A stretch of DNA of 64,000 nt from assembly GCA_964423615.1 (NCBI GenBank), contig CAYRFQ010000004.1:62001-126000 (forward strand). Reading direction: 5' to 3'. Below, in pieces: positions 27,959-37,920 of the stretch. The position numbers and the translations under genes are program-made. Position 1 is the first letter of the stretch; the number at the start of each line of letters is the position of its first letter. Source of the DNA: CAYRFQ01 sp964423615 (GTDB lineage Bacteria; Planctomycetota; Planctomycetia; Gemmatales; Gemmataceae). The notes below the pieces were generated by a model that was not told the origin of the DNA, made no database searches, and saw only the letters and a list, made by a program, of their open reading frames with translations.

Positions 27959-30900
27959 TTAATCCACTTCTGGAGCGAATCCGCGTCGCATCGTATTTTC
28001 GGTGATCGTCCGCGGCACCATGAACTGCTGCAAGTAATCCGGGCCGCCCGTCTTCGAGCCGATACCCGAAAGCTTGAATCCACCAAACGGTTGTCGCCAA
28101 ACAAGGGCTCCCGTGCAAGGCCGATTGATATACAGATTACCGACTCGGAACTGTCGTTTGACGCGTTTGATGTTGGCGGGGCTTCGCGAGTAAAAGCCAC
28201 CCGTCAAAGCGTAGCGGGTGTCGTTGGCGATGTCGAGAGCTTCGTCCAGATTCATGGCCTTGATGACCGCGAGCACCGGACCGAAGATTTCCTCCTGGGC
28301 AATCACGGCGTTCCGATCGACATTGGCAAAGATGTGCGGTCCGATGAAATAACCGTGGTTGGCGAGTTCGCCCACATCTCTGGCGTGCATCAGGTCGGCT
28401 TGTTCCTTGCCTTTCTCGATGTAACCAAGGATGCGATTTCTCGCTTCTTCGTCGATGACCGGACCGACTTTACAACTCGGCTCGTCAGCGGGAGCAATCT
28501 TCAAACTCGCTGTCGCTTCGACGAGCCGTCTGACGAACGTGTCATGCAAGTTTTCCAGAACGATTACTCGCGAACAGGCCGAGCACTTTTGCCCCTGATA
28601 GCCGAAGGCGCTCTTGACCACTCCAGAAACGGCTTCGTCGAGGTCGGCGTCGTCGTCAACGATGATTGCGTTTTTGCCGCCCATCTCCGCGAGAACTCGT
28701 TTGACGTGGTCTTGGTCGGGCGTCTGATCCGCTGCCTGCTTGTTGATGAGCAATCCGACGTTACGTGATCCGGTGAACGCGATCATCGCAACGTCGGGGT
28801 GGTTTACGATCGTCGGCCCCACTTCTTCACCGATTCCCGGCAAGAAGTTCAAAACTCCAGGCGGCAAACCAATTTCCTGCATGATCTCCATCAGTTTCGC
28901 GCCGATTACGGACGACTGTTCGGCGGGCTTCATCACGACCGTGTTGCCCGTGACTAGAGCTGCCGCCGTCATGCCCGTCAATATCGCCAGCGGAAAGTTC
29001 CAGGGGGCAATGACCGAAACCACTCCACGCGGTTCGTAATTCGATTCGTTTTCTTCGCCCGGCAAATCGACTCGGTAACCGTTAGCGAGTCGCCGCATCT
29101 CCAGCGCGTAATAATCGCAGAAATCGATCGCCTCGCATACATCAGCGTCGGCCTCACGCCACTGTTTGCCGCATTCATACGTTTCCCAAGCCGCCAGTTC
29201 AAACCGACGTCTCCGCATCACCTCGGCAGCACGATTCAGATAGGCCGCCCGTTCGTCCGGGCCGATTTCGCGCCACGAGGCAAACGCCTTCGCCGCCGTA
29301 GAAACGGCTTGTTCCGCTAACCATCCAGAAGCACGACCGCATCGACCGACGACCTCCTGAAAGTTCGACGGATTGACCGAATCGATGGCTTCTTCCGTCT
29401 GGATCGTTTCGCCGTTGATCACGACCGGATACATTTTGCCGAACTGCGATTTGACCTCCTCGAGAGCACGCTGCATGGCTTCGCGCTTGGTCGTGTCTCG
29501 TTCGAAGTCGCTCACGGGTTCGTTGCGAAAGCCGTCAAGAGTTGTGGCCGTAGCGTGTTGGCCATTGTTTAGCGAACCGTTGGGGGAATGCAATTGAGCC
29601 TTTTTTGACGGGTTCATCAACAGTATCTCCTCGGGCACGTGTTCGGTCTGGCTGGCCCGCAAGAACGAATCATTGGCAGTGTTTTCCAATAAACGACGGA
29701 CAAGGTAGGCCATTCCCGGCAACAATTCACCATAGGGTGTGTAGACTCGAACTCGTTGGCCCAGCGAGACCATGGCGTGTTTGAATTCGTCGGCCATGCC
29801 ATAGAGCATCTGGATTTCGATCGTCCGTTCGGGCAAACCAAGAAGTTGCGCCAGAGCCATCGCGTGAGCCAAACTTCGGATGTTGTGGCTGCCGAAAGCG
29901 GGACGCAGGTAATTGTGGTTCGCCAACAAGAATTCGGTCATCTTTTCGTAGTTGGCGTCTGTTTCGTTCTTGTCCGTGAAGACGGGCGTTTCCCAACCCT
30001 CCTGTTCGGCGATGACGGTTTCGTAATCCCAATAGGCTCCCTTGATCAAACGAACCTGGATCGAAGTGCCGCGTCGTTTGGCCCATTCTCGCAAGTTGAA
30101 AAGGTCTTTTTCGCAAGATCGAAGGTAAGCCTGGATCGCAACACCAACGTCGGGCCAATCGCGAAATTCGTCCTCCACGAGCACTTCTTGCAGAATCTGT
30201 AACGTCATGTCCTTCGACGCGTACTGTTCCATGTCGATGTTGACGAACGCGTATCGATCTCGGGCAGTTCTTAGGATCGGGCGGAGCCGTTCACGGACAA
30301 CGCGGCTCGTCTGCTCTGGATCGATGCCGTCGAACTGACTGTACAACGATGACAATTTGACCGACACGTTCACCCGTGGGATCGTTCCCTGGTGGTCTTG
30401 ATCGATCAACTTGTTCACGGACCAATGATTCATCTGTTCGGTGAGACCAGTAATCAACTCAAGGTAGGCTTGTTGATGTTGCAAAGCCTCCTGCTCTGTA
30501 ATGACCGCTTCCCCCAAAAGATCGATTGTAAAACCCTGAGAGTGCCGCCGCATTCTTGCGATCGCGTCGAGCGCTTCTTGCAAGTTCGAACCAGCAATGA
30601 ATTTACGGGCCAATCGCGTAGCGTTCGACCGAGCAGCGCTGGACAACATCTTCGCGGCGAGTCCGTTGCGAGGCAACCAACGTAACCCAAATCGAGCCCA
30701 CTGAGGCAAGGCTTCGCCGGCCTCATCGAAGTATTCACGCAGGTGGCGGGTGATCTCGACGGGGTCGTGAAGCAGCGGTAGCACATCGATGAAGCGAAAG
30801 AGCTGGAGCTTGATCGCTTCATTGTGCATGCTCCATTCCATGAGGCGGTCGTCGAGCCAGGTCGGGCTGAACACCATTGGGCCTTGTCGGTCCATCCGGG

Positions 30901-30961
30901 CAAATAGTTCTTGGCCGTACCCTGCCGTCAGTTGTTCTAATTTCTCGGAGGTGTACTGCAT
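27959..30961 (-). CDS. putA: Bifunctional proline dehydrogenase / glutamate-semialdehyde dehydrogenase
   Basis: A 1000-residue PutA-type enzyme that oxidises proline to pyrroline-5-carboxylate (FAD-dependent) and then to glutamate (NAD-dependent). The proline dehydrogenase half (about residues 100-450) shows VNIDMEQYASKDMTL and VRLIKGAYWDYETV. The aldehyde dehydrogenase half (about 520-1000) shows VVSVIAPWNFPLAI, IAFTGSRNVG, the catalytic-Glu segment LAEMGGKNAI and the catalytic-Cys segment GQKCSACSRV. There is no N-terminal DNA-binding domain, so it should not repress its own gene as E. coli PutA does. I chose the ATG at 30961, with GGAG just upstream, over the TTG at 30997. It lies alone, about 29 kb from proA, which acts in the reverse pathway. 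Confidence 0.95.
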   Translation of the reverse strand: MQYTSEKLEQLTAGYGQELFARMDRQGPMVFSPTWLDDRLMEWSMHNEAIKLQLFRFIDVLPLLHDPVEITRHLREYFDEAGEALPQWARFGLRWLPRNGLAAKMLSSAARSNATRLARKFIAGSNLQEALDAIARMRRHSQGFTIDLLGEAVITEQEALQHQQAYLELITGLTEQMNHWSVNKLIDQDHQGTIPRVNVSVKLSSLYSQFDGIDPEQTSRVVRERLRPILRTARDRYAFVNIDMEQYASKDMTLQILQEVLVEDEFRDWPDVGVAIQAYLRSCEKDLFNLREWAKRRGTSIQVRLIKGAYWDYETVIAEQEGWETPVFTDKNETDANYEKMTEFLLANHNYLRPAFGSHNIRSLAHAMALAQLLGLPERTIEIQMLYGMADEFKHAMVSLGQRVRVYTPYGELLPGMAYLVRRLLENTANDSFLRASQTEHVPEEILLMNPSKKAQLHSPNGSLNNGQHATATTLDGFRNEPVSDFERDTTKREAMQRALEEVKSQFGKMYPVVINGETIQTEEAIDSVNPSNFQEVVGRCGRASGWLAEQAVSTAAKAFASWREIGPDERAAYLNRAAEVMRRRRFELAAWETYECGKQWREADADVCEAIDFCDYYALEMRRLANGYRVDLPGEENESNYEPRGVVSVIAPWNFPLAILTGMTAAALVTGNTVVMKPAEQSSVIGAKLMEIMQEIGLPPGVLNFLPGIGEEVGPTIVNHPDVAMIAFTGSRNVGLLINKQAADQTPDQDHVKRVLAEMGGKNAIIVDDDADLDEAVSGVVKSAFGYQGQKCSACSRVIVLENLHDTFVRRLVEATASLKIAPADEPSCKVGPVIDEEARNRILGYIEKGKEQADLMHARDVGELANHGYFIGPHIFANVDRNAVIAQEEIFGPVLAVIKAMNLDEALDIANDTRYALTGGFYSRSPANIKRVKRQFRVGNLYINRPCTGALVWRQPFGGFKLSGIGSKTGGPDYLQQFMVPRTITENTMRRGFAPEVD

Positions 30962-31290
30962 GGAGGCTCCAGCAGAGAGTTCCAACATATCTATCAAATT
31001 CTATTGTACGCGTGAATAGCCTGAAATCTCCAGAGCGCGACTCAAGAGCACGATTGCAACAGGGCGATCTCATGTTGTTATCACTTTGCTAATTGCCACC
31101 CTCCGGTCACCTGCTTCACGCTACGTATCGCTCGACAAACAAATATCTCCCTTCCCTTCCAGATTCGATGACTCGCCAAAGAGTTGCCACACGCAGAAAC
31201 GGCTTTCGTATTCATTGTGGCGGAATCACTCCGATTGAGTTGCTATTGAGACCTATGCAGTTCATGAAGCCTCTATCCAACCATTTGAAA

Positions 31291-31408
31291 GATGAGGCTA
31301 ATCGCTTCTCGCCCAGGACGGCGGCCAATCTATCCAGTTTGTTGTTTTCATTTGGCCGAAGGCCAACCTCATCGTATGCCTTGTTAGAATGCCCAGGTAT
31401 TTGGCTGG
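31291..31408. repeat. Dispersed GGCCGAAGGC-type repeat, copy 1
   Basis: About 115 bases that align imperfectly but along their whole length with 32233-32345: shared GATGAG..., ACGGCG..AATCTATCCA, GAAGGCCAA.CTCATCG, GAATG.CCAGGT..TTGGCT. Same orientation, about 940 bases apart. Confidence 0.65.
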
Positions 31409-31611
31409 AATCACTCGGGCATTCGGACCAGCCAGCGATGGTTCATGACTTGTTCAATTCCGAAATGGCGTTCAAATGTAGCCACGCAGGAACGGTAGGC
31501 GTAAAACGGAACCGTAATATCTGTCCGATTTTTTTTGAAAAACTTGCCAAATTGTACATTCCTCAATCTCCTCCAGTCCACGACCCCTCAACTTGGCAAC
31601 AAAAACCGGTC

Positions 31612-31862
31612 GAAAAATGACAGAAACCTGCGCTAAATCTGCACCAAACCTGCGCTAATCTTGTAGTAAACCTGCGCTAAACTTGTAGTAAACTTGCACC
31701 TTTTTGACACCTCTCGATTTCCACAAGTCTAATTACTACAGTAGCTTATGGAAAACGACCCCCGAAAAAACGCCATTTTGGCGATTTTTCGAGTTCTCCG
31801 GCCCTCTATGTGCGCATGTGTCCATAATACAATAGGATCGAACGCCCTGTCATTTTCGCAAT
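31612..31862. repeat. Dispersed repeat flanking the accessory region, left copy
   Basis: About 250 bases that align with 43991-44206 in the same orientation. Shared blocks include AATGAC.GAAACCTGCG, GCACCTTTTTGA, TTATGGAAAAC, GCCATTTTGGC and CCTTGTCATTTTC-like sequence. It is non-coding. The left copy carries a 22-bp tandem array that the right copy has only in part. Confidence 0.75.
31625..31690. repeat. 22-bp tandem repeat, three units
   Basis: Three consecutive 22-base units beginning AACCTGCGCTAA (31625, 31647, 31669), the second and third nearly identical, with a partial fourth (AACTTGCACC) from 31691. The spacing and direct orientation resemble protein-binding iterons, but no replication gene is near. 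Confidence 0.85.
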
Positions 31863-32130
31863 TTTGTGAGAATTGCAGAAAATACTTCCATACAACTGCG
31901 AGATCGTCCTGTCTCGGACGGTCGATGACAACGTGTTCCAGCGGCGAAAGCGAGACCTGATCAAACCACTTCGCTGATCGAAAGGGCACTTCAGAAGCAG
32001 AGAATTTGTGTATAGCTAGGTCGAAAGGCGTTGTGGAGAACTCTCGTTGTCCGCCTTCGAATCTCTTCTCAACACCATCCCTCACGATCCCCAGTTGGTT
32101 CTCACAAGAATAATCTCGGGCCCTGTCCAC

Positions 32131-32172
32131 AAAAAAAGGTCGGCCCACCATCCTGACAACGGCGGACCGACC
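32131..32172 (-). terminator. Rho-independent terminator on the minus strand
   Basis: A 12-bp stem, arms 32138-32149 (GGTCGGCCCACC) and 32161-32172 (GGCGGACCGACC), pairing with two G-U wobbles. Read on the minus strand it is followed by seven U. It sits 204 bases beyond the stop of the 1242-residue gene, which it probably terminates. Confidence 0.85.
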
Positions 32173-32232
32173 ATTTTGTTGTTGTTAGGGCTCCTCAAAG
32201 AGGATCAGTCCTCCGAGTAACCTGAATTGGAA

Positions 32233-32345
32233 AGATGAGAACATTGGGCTTCCGTCCCAGACGGCGAATCTATCCAAGTCGTCCCTTTCTTTTAGCAGAA
32301 GGCCAATCTCATCGAACTTTGGTGAGAATGGCCAGGTCCTTGGCT
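32233..32345. repeat. Dispersed GGCCGAAGGC-type repeat, copy 2
   Basis: Partner of 31291-31408, lying between the terminator and the end of the large helical protein gene. Confidence 0.65.
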
Positions 32346-32375
32346 CTTGTAATCCTTCTGCGAACTCGATTTTCT

Positions 32376-35300
32376 CTATTTCTTTGTTGGAGGCGAATAA
32401 TTGACTTGGGCGATGCGGAGAGCCTCATCACCAATCCAGTCCATATATTGGAAAAGGTTCTTGGGAGCGTCTGGGCTGGTGTCTCGGACATCGTCGGCTT
32501 TGTCGGCGATGGTGCTGAGCAGTCTCACCGCCTTTTTGCGAGTCTTGGCTTTCTTTTCCTCATCCGACTCATCGGGGTCGACATTCTTCAGAAACGCTTC
32601 CCAATTTTTCAGAGCCTTGCCGATCCGGTCGTCGCCCTTCGCTAGGAATCCGTTCTCCTGACCAGATTTGAAGACAGCGTGCCAGGTTCCCGATTCGAAA
32701 CCCTTTGTGATCTCGATTTTCCCCTTATCCTTGCTAATCTCTGGGCCATCTTCCCAAGGCAGATCCTTAATCAATTCATTGATCACCTGGGCTTCGCCCA
32801 CAGCGGCTTCGAGCATGCTTTGAACATAGCCACCGAGGGGTGGGAATTCGTCACACTTGTGACGACAGGCTTTCAGAGCGTCCACAACCTTAATCAGGTA
32901 GGCACGGGCGGCGAAGTGAGCTTTTCGCTGCTTGGCATTATCCTTATTCGATCGACTCGAAGACGCTGCAGCTTTCGTGAAGGTGGCTAGGGCCGAACGG
33001 ACTTCTTTGGCCTCTTTGAGGGCTTTCTCCTCCGGGATCAAAGGACAAGCCTCCACGGCCGAAGCCCATGCCGCGCTCCAAGCCTTCGCGGTGAGATCGG
33101 CCGCCGGAGCGTTCCAATCGTGTTTCAATGCCCCGGTCGCAACGAGTTTCTCTCGCCACTTCTTGTACTCGTTGCCCACCTCCTTTTGAATTGCCCGCAC
33201 ATACGCCGCAAACTCGGCGTGAATTCGTCCATCGGTCACCACCGGATCATAACCTCCGAGCACATCAAGAGCGTTGGTAGCCTCTTGGACAGCTTTGGTG
33301 TAAGCGGCACTTTGTTTATCCGTATCATCGGAGCCTGACGCATCCGTGGCAGCATCGATGGCCGAGTTGAGGTTTTTCAGGGCATCGATGATACCCGTTT
33401 TTTCCTTCTCCAGCCCGTTGTTATCGATTGCGTCATGTTTGTTCTTGCTCCAATCTTCGGCCTTCAAAGACGCTTCAGGATTCGGCTTCCACTTCCCGTC
33501 GTAGGCCTCGTTGGTTTTGGGATTCTTCTTTTTGATCTTGGCAATTTTATCCCATAACAACGATGGGCCTTTCCCAAGTACCTCATCGGAAGCAAACCGC
33601 AGCCTTCCTCCTTGCTTGTCGTGGCTAGCCTGGCCAGCTTTATCTAGCATGGCTTCTCGAAGGATTTTCAAGCCCATCGGGTTAGTCAAATCACCTTCCT
33701 GCAACCCTCGGTCGACCAGGTACTTCTTGGCCAGTGGGTGCTCCCTCCGCACAAGGTCGACGATGTACATCTTGGCGTACTGGGCGCTGTGTTCGAAAAC
33801 TTTGAGACGCGCTTGCGGGTCGCCCTCGCGAGCTTTCGCGATGGTCTTCATCGCCCTTTGAGCCACGGCATAGTTGATCTGGGAGAAGACAACTTTGTTC
33901 AACACCTCGATAGTCTTACCAGCCGCCTTGATGACCGCTCCTGCCGGGGCGGCCGCCCCGCTCGCGTCGGCGATCGCTCCCCCGGCAACGACCCCTCGTC
34001 CGACGGTGTGGATGCCTTTTTGGACCGCTTGCTTTTTGAGCGATTCCCGCTCGTTGATTAGGGCATTGACGAGCGCCTTGTCCCTTCCCCCTTTGACAGC
34101 AAAGAGTTGTTTCGCCTCATCCAACTCTTTGCAGACCACGTCGTGGGCCTCAAGTGTTTTGCGGAATCCGTCAAAAAACACAGCGGTGTCGATACTGGCC
34201 GACACGGCCCCCAAAATCGGGCACATTTGAGCGAGAACATTGGACTCTGTGCCCGCTACCTTCGCGTAACCATTGACGCTCGATACCAGGCCCGTTATCC
34301 GGGCGACCGTGTTTTTAATGAAATGCGGGTCTTTTTTCACCAAGTCCGCCATGACTTCCTGAACAATCTTCTTCTGTTCTTCCGGTGTGATTTCGGCAAG
34401 ATCGTCTCCGGAAGCGGCTTTCTCCCGCTTGAGGGCATCCATCTTTTTCTTGACACCCGTCGCGATAGGCTCCATGCCCAGCGTGAGGTCCTTGATATTG
34501 CCGGCGGCCGACCGAACTAACTTACCCCCAGGAGTGTCGACATCTTTTGCAAAATCGGCATCCGGCAAACCCGCAGCTGCTCCTCCCAGGATCGTCGCAA
34601 TGTCCGCCATCGTCACAGCCAACGGCTTCGCCACATCCTTGGCTAGGAACAGTTTCTTGTTCTGCACCGCCACCGCTACTTTTTCCTCCATGAACGCTCG
34701 CTCGACGCGACGCCAGGCCTGGAGGTCTTCGACCAACTGCGGAGGCCAGAAACGAGCAGGAATGTGGGCCATCGCCTTTTCGACGTCTTGGACACTGCCA
34801 CCGTAGTCGCGAATTGCGTAAGCCCGCTCCAGGGCTCTCTTGTTCATTTTGTACACGACCGTGTCCATCTGATTTTTTTTGCCGTTCTGGTCCGCCTGTG
34901 GCTCAAGAGGCACCACCGGCAAGTCAACGAAGGGATCTGTGGTAACTGCAGATTTGAGCGATCCCCTCTCAATGGCGAGCTTGAAAGCCTTCGTTTCGTC
35001 CTGTTTGGCCTCGCTATCCTCGAGCAATTTCAGGATTTCCTCTCTCCGTTTGGTCGGTCCCAAGCTCAGCGAGGCTTCAACCGTTTTTTTCCGCGATTCG
35101 AGGTTCAGCTCGCTATGGAAGGCTTCCGGGATGTGCAGCAGCATTGTCGTTTGAAAACTCCGGACATCCTTCAAAGCCTTTTTCGCGGTCTCGTCAGTCT
35201 CGTCGATTTTCGTTGTGGCCAACAAGCGCGCCAGCTTTTTCTGCCGGTCTCGAGCGTCACCAACCGTATTGCAAACCTCTTTAAACTTGTCGAGTCGTAC

Positions 35301-36104
35301 TTTGAGGTCCTGAATGTCCTCAATGTTCTGCATCCAGGTAATCCCTGGTTGGAAAACTTTCGTCTCCACTGGAACACGCAACTCGTGCAATCGCAGTAGC
35401 TGGACGATTTTCGGGTCCAGAAAACCTCCTGCGACAACGATGGCCTTCTTCATTATGGCCTTCTGTCGCTTCAACTCCTCCAGTCTTTGTTTTTCGAGTT
35501 CGTGTTGATACGGTGTCAGGTGCAGGTTATTCAAACCCGCAGTTGCCTTATCGATCTCGAACCAGAGCTCCTCAAGGGCTTCCTGAGCTTTATCGAACCC
35601 TTCCGTCTCTAGTTTTTTCTTCGCTGCGTCGAAATCGTTCTTCAACTTCTCGCGAGTTTTCAGGTGATCTTTCGATTCAGGGTGGTTGTTGTACTGGTTC
35701 AAAGCCAACAGCGCGTGGCTTTGCAACGATTTCCACATACTCTTGTTGTAGTCATGAAGACGGAGGGCCTCCTTGGCTGCCTGGTAGATAGCTTTGACCT
35801 TGTCGGCTGGGACGTCCTTCTTAGCCTGCAGCAATTTCTTGATCTCCTCGAACTCGGCTTCCTTCTTTTTCACGTCGGCTTTGACCTTCGAGGGAAGGTA
35901 GGCGCTCACCCGCGCGGCAATGAGAGCTTTCTGAGTAATTGTGAGAACTGAGACACTGCCGAACGTGTTGTCGACTTCCTCTTCGACTTCGAGTTGAGCA
36001 AATTTAGGGAGTTCAGCCCCTTTACCTTTGAGCCACGCGATTTCTTGCGAGGAAAGCTGCGAAGTAGTTGGATCAAGTTTCGGGTCATTCGTTAGCGTAG
36101 TCAT
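32376..36104 (-). CDS. Unrecognised 1242-residue helical protein with hydrophobic Gly/Ala segments
   Basis: I do not recognise this family. AGGGA precedes the ATG. The sequence is almost entirely Lys/Glu/Ala-rich and predicted helical, with no signal peptide. Coiled-coil-like stretches cover about residues 75-330. Amphipathic Gly/Ala-rich segments occur near residue 500 (VTMADIATILGGAAAGLP) and at about 640-760 (LGAVSASIDTAVFF; later GRGVVAGGAIADASGAAAP), followed by the phrase AMKTIAKAREGDPQARLKVF. This order (helical hairpins, a paired Gly/Ala segment, then a GDPxA stretch) reminds me of helical proteins found with contractile injection systems and of helical pore formers. That is a weak resemblance, and no injection genes are in the window. 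A helical partner is encoded 233 bases upstream. Confidence 0.85.
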   Translation of the reverse strand: MTTLTNDPKLDPTTSQLSSQEIAWLKGKGAELPKFAQLEVEEEVDNTFGSVSVLTITQKALIAARVSAYLPSKVKADVKKKEAEFEEIKKLLQAKKDVPADKVKAIYQAAKEALRLHDYNKSMWKSLQSHALLALNQYNNHPESKDHLKTREKLKNDFDAAKKKLETEGFDKAQEALEELWFEIDKATAGLNNLHLTPYQHELEKQRLEELKRQKAIMKKAIVVAGGFLDPKIVQLLRLHELRVPVETKVFQPGITWMQNIEDIQDLKVRLDKFKEVCNTVGDARDRQKKLARLLATTKIDETDETAKKALKDVRSFQTTMLLHIPEAFHSELNLESRKKTVEASLSLGPTKRREEILKLLEDSEAKQDETKAFKLAIERGSLKSAVTTDPFVDLPVVPLEPQADQNGKKNQMDTVVYKMNKRALERAYAIRDYGGSVQDVEKAMAHIPARFWPPQLVEDLQAWRRVERAFMEEKVAVAVQNKKLFLAKDVAKPLAVTMADIATILGGAAAGLPDADFAKDVDTPGGKLVRSAAGNIKDLTLGMEPIATGVKKKMDALKREKAASGDDLAEITPEEQKKIVQEVMADLVKKDPHFIKNTVARITGLVSSVNGYAKVAGTESNVLAQMCPILGAVSASIDTAVFFDGFRKTLEAHDVVCKELDEAKQLFAVKGGRDKALVNALINERESLKKQAVQKGIHTVGRGVVAGGAIADASGAAAPAGAVIKAAGKTIEVLNKVVFSQINYAVAQRAMKTIAKAREGDPQARLKVFEHSAQYAKMYIVDLVRREHPLAKKYLVDRGLQEGDLTNPMGLKILREAMLDKAGQASHDKQGGRLRFASDEVLGKGPSLLWDKIAKIKKKNPKTNEAYDGKWKPNPEASLKAEDWSKNKHDAIDNNGLEKEKTGIIDALKNLNSAIDAATDASGSDDTDKQSAAYTKAVQEATNALDVLGGYDPVVTDGRIHAEFAAYVRAIQKEVGNEYKKWREKLVATGALKHDWNAPAADLTAKAWSAAWASAVEACPLIPEEKALKEAKEVRSALATFTKAAASSSRSNKDNAKQRKAHFAARAYLIKVVDALKACRHKCDEFPPLGGYVQSMLEAAVGEAQVINELIKDLPWEDGPEISKDKGKIEITKGFESGTWHAVFKSGQENGFLAKGDDRIGKALKNWEAFLKNVDPDESDEEKKAKTRKKAVRLLSTIADKADDVRDTSPDAPKNLFQYMDWIGDEALRIAQVNYSPPTKK

Positions 36105-36337
36105 ATTTATCCCTGTATGCGGTTAGTAGTCTTGTGATGTATCCGACGAATTAGGTCTTTTTCCCATCAGGCTCCACACCCTCGGTCGGAGTTTTGCTTT
36201 CCAAGGGAATTGGCGAACACAAGAGCTCGTTGCCCATTGGAATACCAAAGCGGATTGGATTTCCACCCATTCAATACACAGGCGAGAAACCACGCTTCCC
36301 GCCTTTTGGCCACCCCGGAATCCAAAACCGAAGAGGA

Positions 36338-37297
36338 TTAGGTACTCAACTTGGATGCAACATCTTTCACGGCGGTTTGCAAGATTTGAACAGCCTTGAT
36401 TTTCAGGAACGGATTGTCGTCCACATCCGCCTTCTGTTTGTTGAGATGATCTTGGTAAGTCGTGGCGAGAGTCAACGTTTTCTGACGAACTTCGGTAACC
36501 TTGTCCGCCGTCGCCTTGCAACCTTGGGCAAGAGCATCAGCCATGCCTTTTTTAACGGTCGTCAGGTCATCGACGATCTCCTTGACCCGCTCCTGAGCCA
36601 TCGATTTGTACTCCGGAAAAGCTTTACACCTGTTAATAGCAGCCAGCCCGAATTTGGTCACCTGGGCGTTTGCGTCCTTCCATTGCTTTTCCCACTCGAC
36701 ACTGAGTTCTTGGAAGATCTTCTGGTAATCCGGAGTATCGCTCGCTTTGTCTACCGATTTTGGCTGCTGGTCGATCGACGGAGGCTTGGTGGCGTTCTGA
36801 GACTCGTCGGGGATCACAGTTTGGGGCTTGGTGTCCTCCTGTTCGGCTTCCTGCTCGAGCTTTGTCAACAGAGTGGGATCCAAAGGATTTCCGTCGTCAG
36901 CTTGAATGTCGTCGGCCGATAGTTTCTGGAACGCCAGCAGCAAACCTTTTACTTTTTTTAAGTAGGTCTCAATCTTGCCGAACTTATCCTTGGTGTTGGG
37001 GATTTTTCCCTCTTTCACCCTCCTCAGTTGAGTCGAGTAATCTTTCCAGTCTTCGAGGATGACCGCTTTCGTTTTCTCGTATTCCTCTTTATCCGTCACT
37101 CCACCTTTTACTTGCGCGCTCAGATCCTCGAGAGAATCCTCCAATTTGACGTGCAAGGTGAAGAGTTTTTTGGCCTTATCTTTCAACTGTGTTCTTAATG
37201 GCTTCACGTCCTTCAACAGCCCGGGACCACCTTTATCCTTTTTGACGACGCTTTTCCAACTTCGGAGGATAGCGTTAGGGTTCGTTGCGCCCGGCAT
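36338..37297 (-). CDS. Unrecognised 319-residue helical protein, likely partner of the 1242-aa protein
   Basis: Not recognised. AAGGAA lies before the ATG. The protein is charged and predicted all-helical in two parts: about residues 20-140 (DKAKKLFTLHVKLEDSLEDL...) and about 185-319 (YQKIFQELSVEWEKQWKDA..., GMADALAQGCKATADKVTEV). They are joined by an acidic Gln/Pro/Ser-rich linker. There is no signal peptide and no membrane segment. It shares strand, composition and helical character with the downstream 1242-residue gene, from which it is separated by 233 bases. A structural or chaperone role for that protein is only an inference. Confidence 0.85.
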   Translation of the reverse strand: MPGATNPNAILRSWKSVVKKDKGGPGLLKDVKPLRTQLKDKAKKLFTLHVKLEDSLEDLSAQVKGGVTDKEEYEKTKAVILEDWKDYSTQLRRVKEGKIPNTKDKFGKIETYLKKVKGLLLAFQKLSADDIQADDGNPLDPTLLTKLEQEAEQEDTKPQTVIPDESQNATKPPSIDQQPKSVDKASDTPDYQKIFQELSVEWEKQWKDANAQVTKFGLAAINRCKAFPEYKSMAQERVKEIVDDLTTVKKGMADALAQGCKATADKVTEVRQKTLTLATTYQDHLNKQKADVDDNPFLKIKAVQILQTAVKDVASKLST

Positions 37298-37723
37298 AAT
37301 TTATTCCTTTTCGAAAGTAAGGATTCTTTGCTTGATTAGAAAACAAGCGTCACCTAGCGAAGCCCAAGACAAATCAACAACGGTTTTCCGGAGTGATTCG
37401 CGTATGGTGGTTGCTTGCCTGCACTTGGAAATGCGACATTGGGACGCAAAACATCTCATACAATTTCAAAAAAATTTCGAAGGTGCGTTCTCGACAGCGA
37501 CCACGCCCAACAGGGTGAGGTGAAATGAAGGTCGGATTATCGAACAATCTGGATCGGTAAACTGGATGTGATAATTCGTCTGAGGCCCGAAAAAACGGTC
37601 ATTCGTCGAGCCCAGACCTTTGGCCTGGACTTCCCAAACGCACTTCAACTGCGGTCGTTTTGATCCCGCAAGTTTTGGAATCCCACGAGCCCTTCTCGTC
37701 GGTCCACCCTTTTTCAGGTTCTT

Positions 37724-37920
37724 AGAGCGGTTAACGCAAGTATTGGGTACAGGTTTTCTGTTTTCAAAGTCCTTCTCTCGGAGCAGTCGGCTAAACAAGT
37801 GTCGTATTTTTGATTTTCAGCCCACGAGAGGCGAAAAATCCTAGCCTTGGGTGTGAACCCAAGGAACTCCAGAACAATCACGACCCTTATTCATCCGACC
37901 GCACCAGGAAAAAGGCGATG
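37724..37920. mobile_element. Truncated copy of the MITE-like element
   Basis: Matches the left half of the element at 61238-61560: the left terminal repeat (AGAGCGGTTAACGC...), then TTTTCAAAGTCCTTCTC, CAGTCGGCTAAACAAGTGTCG and GAACCCAAGGAACTC. Similarity fades near 37920 and no right terminal repeat is found. Confidence 0.8.

Noticed and set aside
27941..28768. Plus-strand frame of 275 codons opposite putA
   Set aside because: Antisense to the conserved aldehyde dehydrogenase half of PutA.
31093..31620. 175-codon plus-strand frame after putA
   Set aside because: It runs through a dispersed repeat, has no ribosome site and no plausible protein signature.
31625..31690. Possible CRISPR array from evenly spaced repeats
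   Set aside because: Units are directly tandem with no unique spacers and no cas genes are present.
32376..37297. Contractile injection or type VI secretion locus
   Set aside because: No sheath, tube, baseplate or AAA+ genes are present; only a faint compositional resemblance in one protein.
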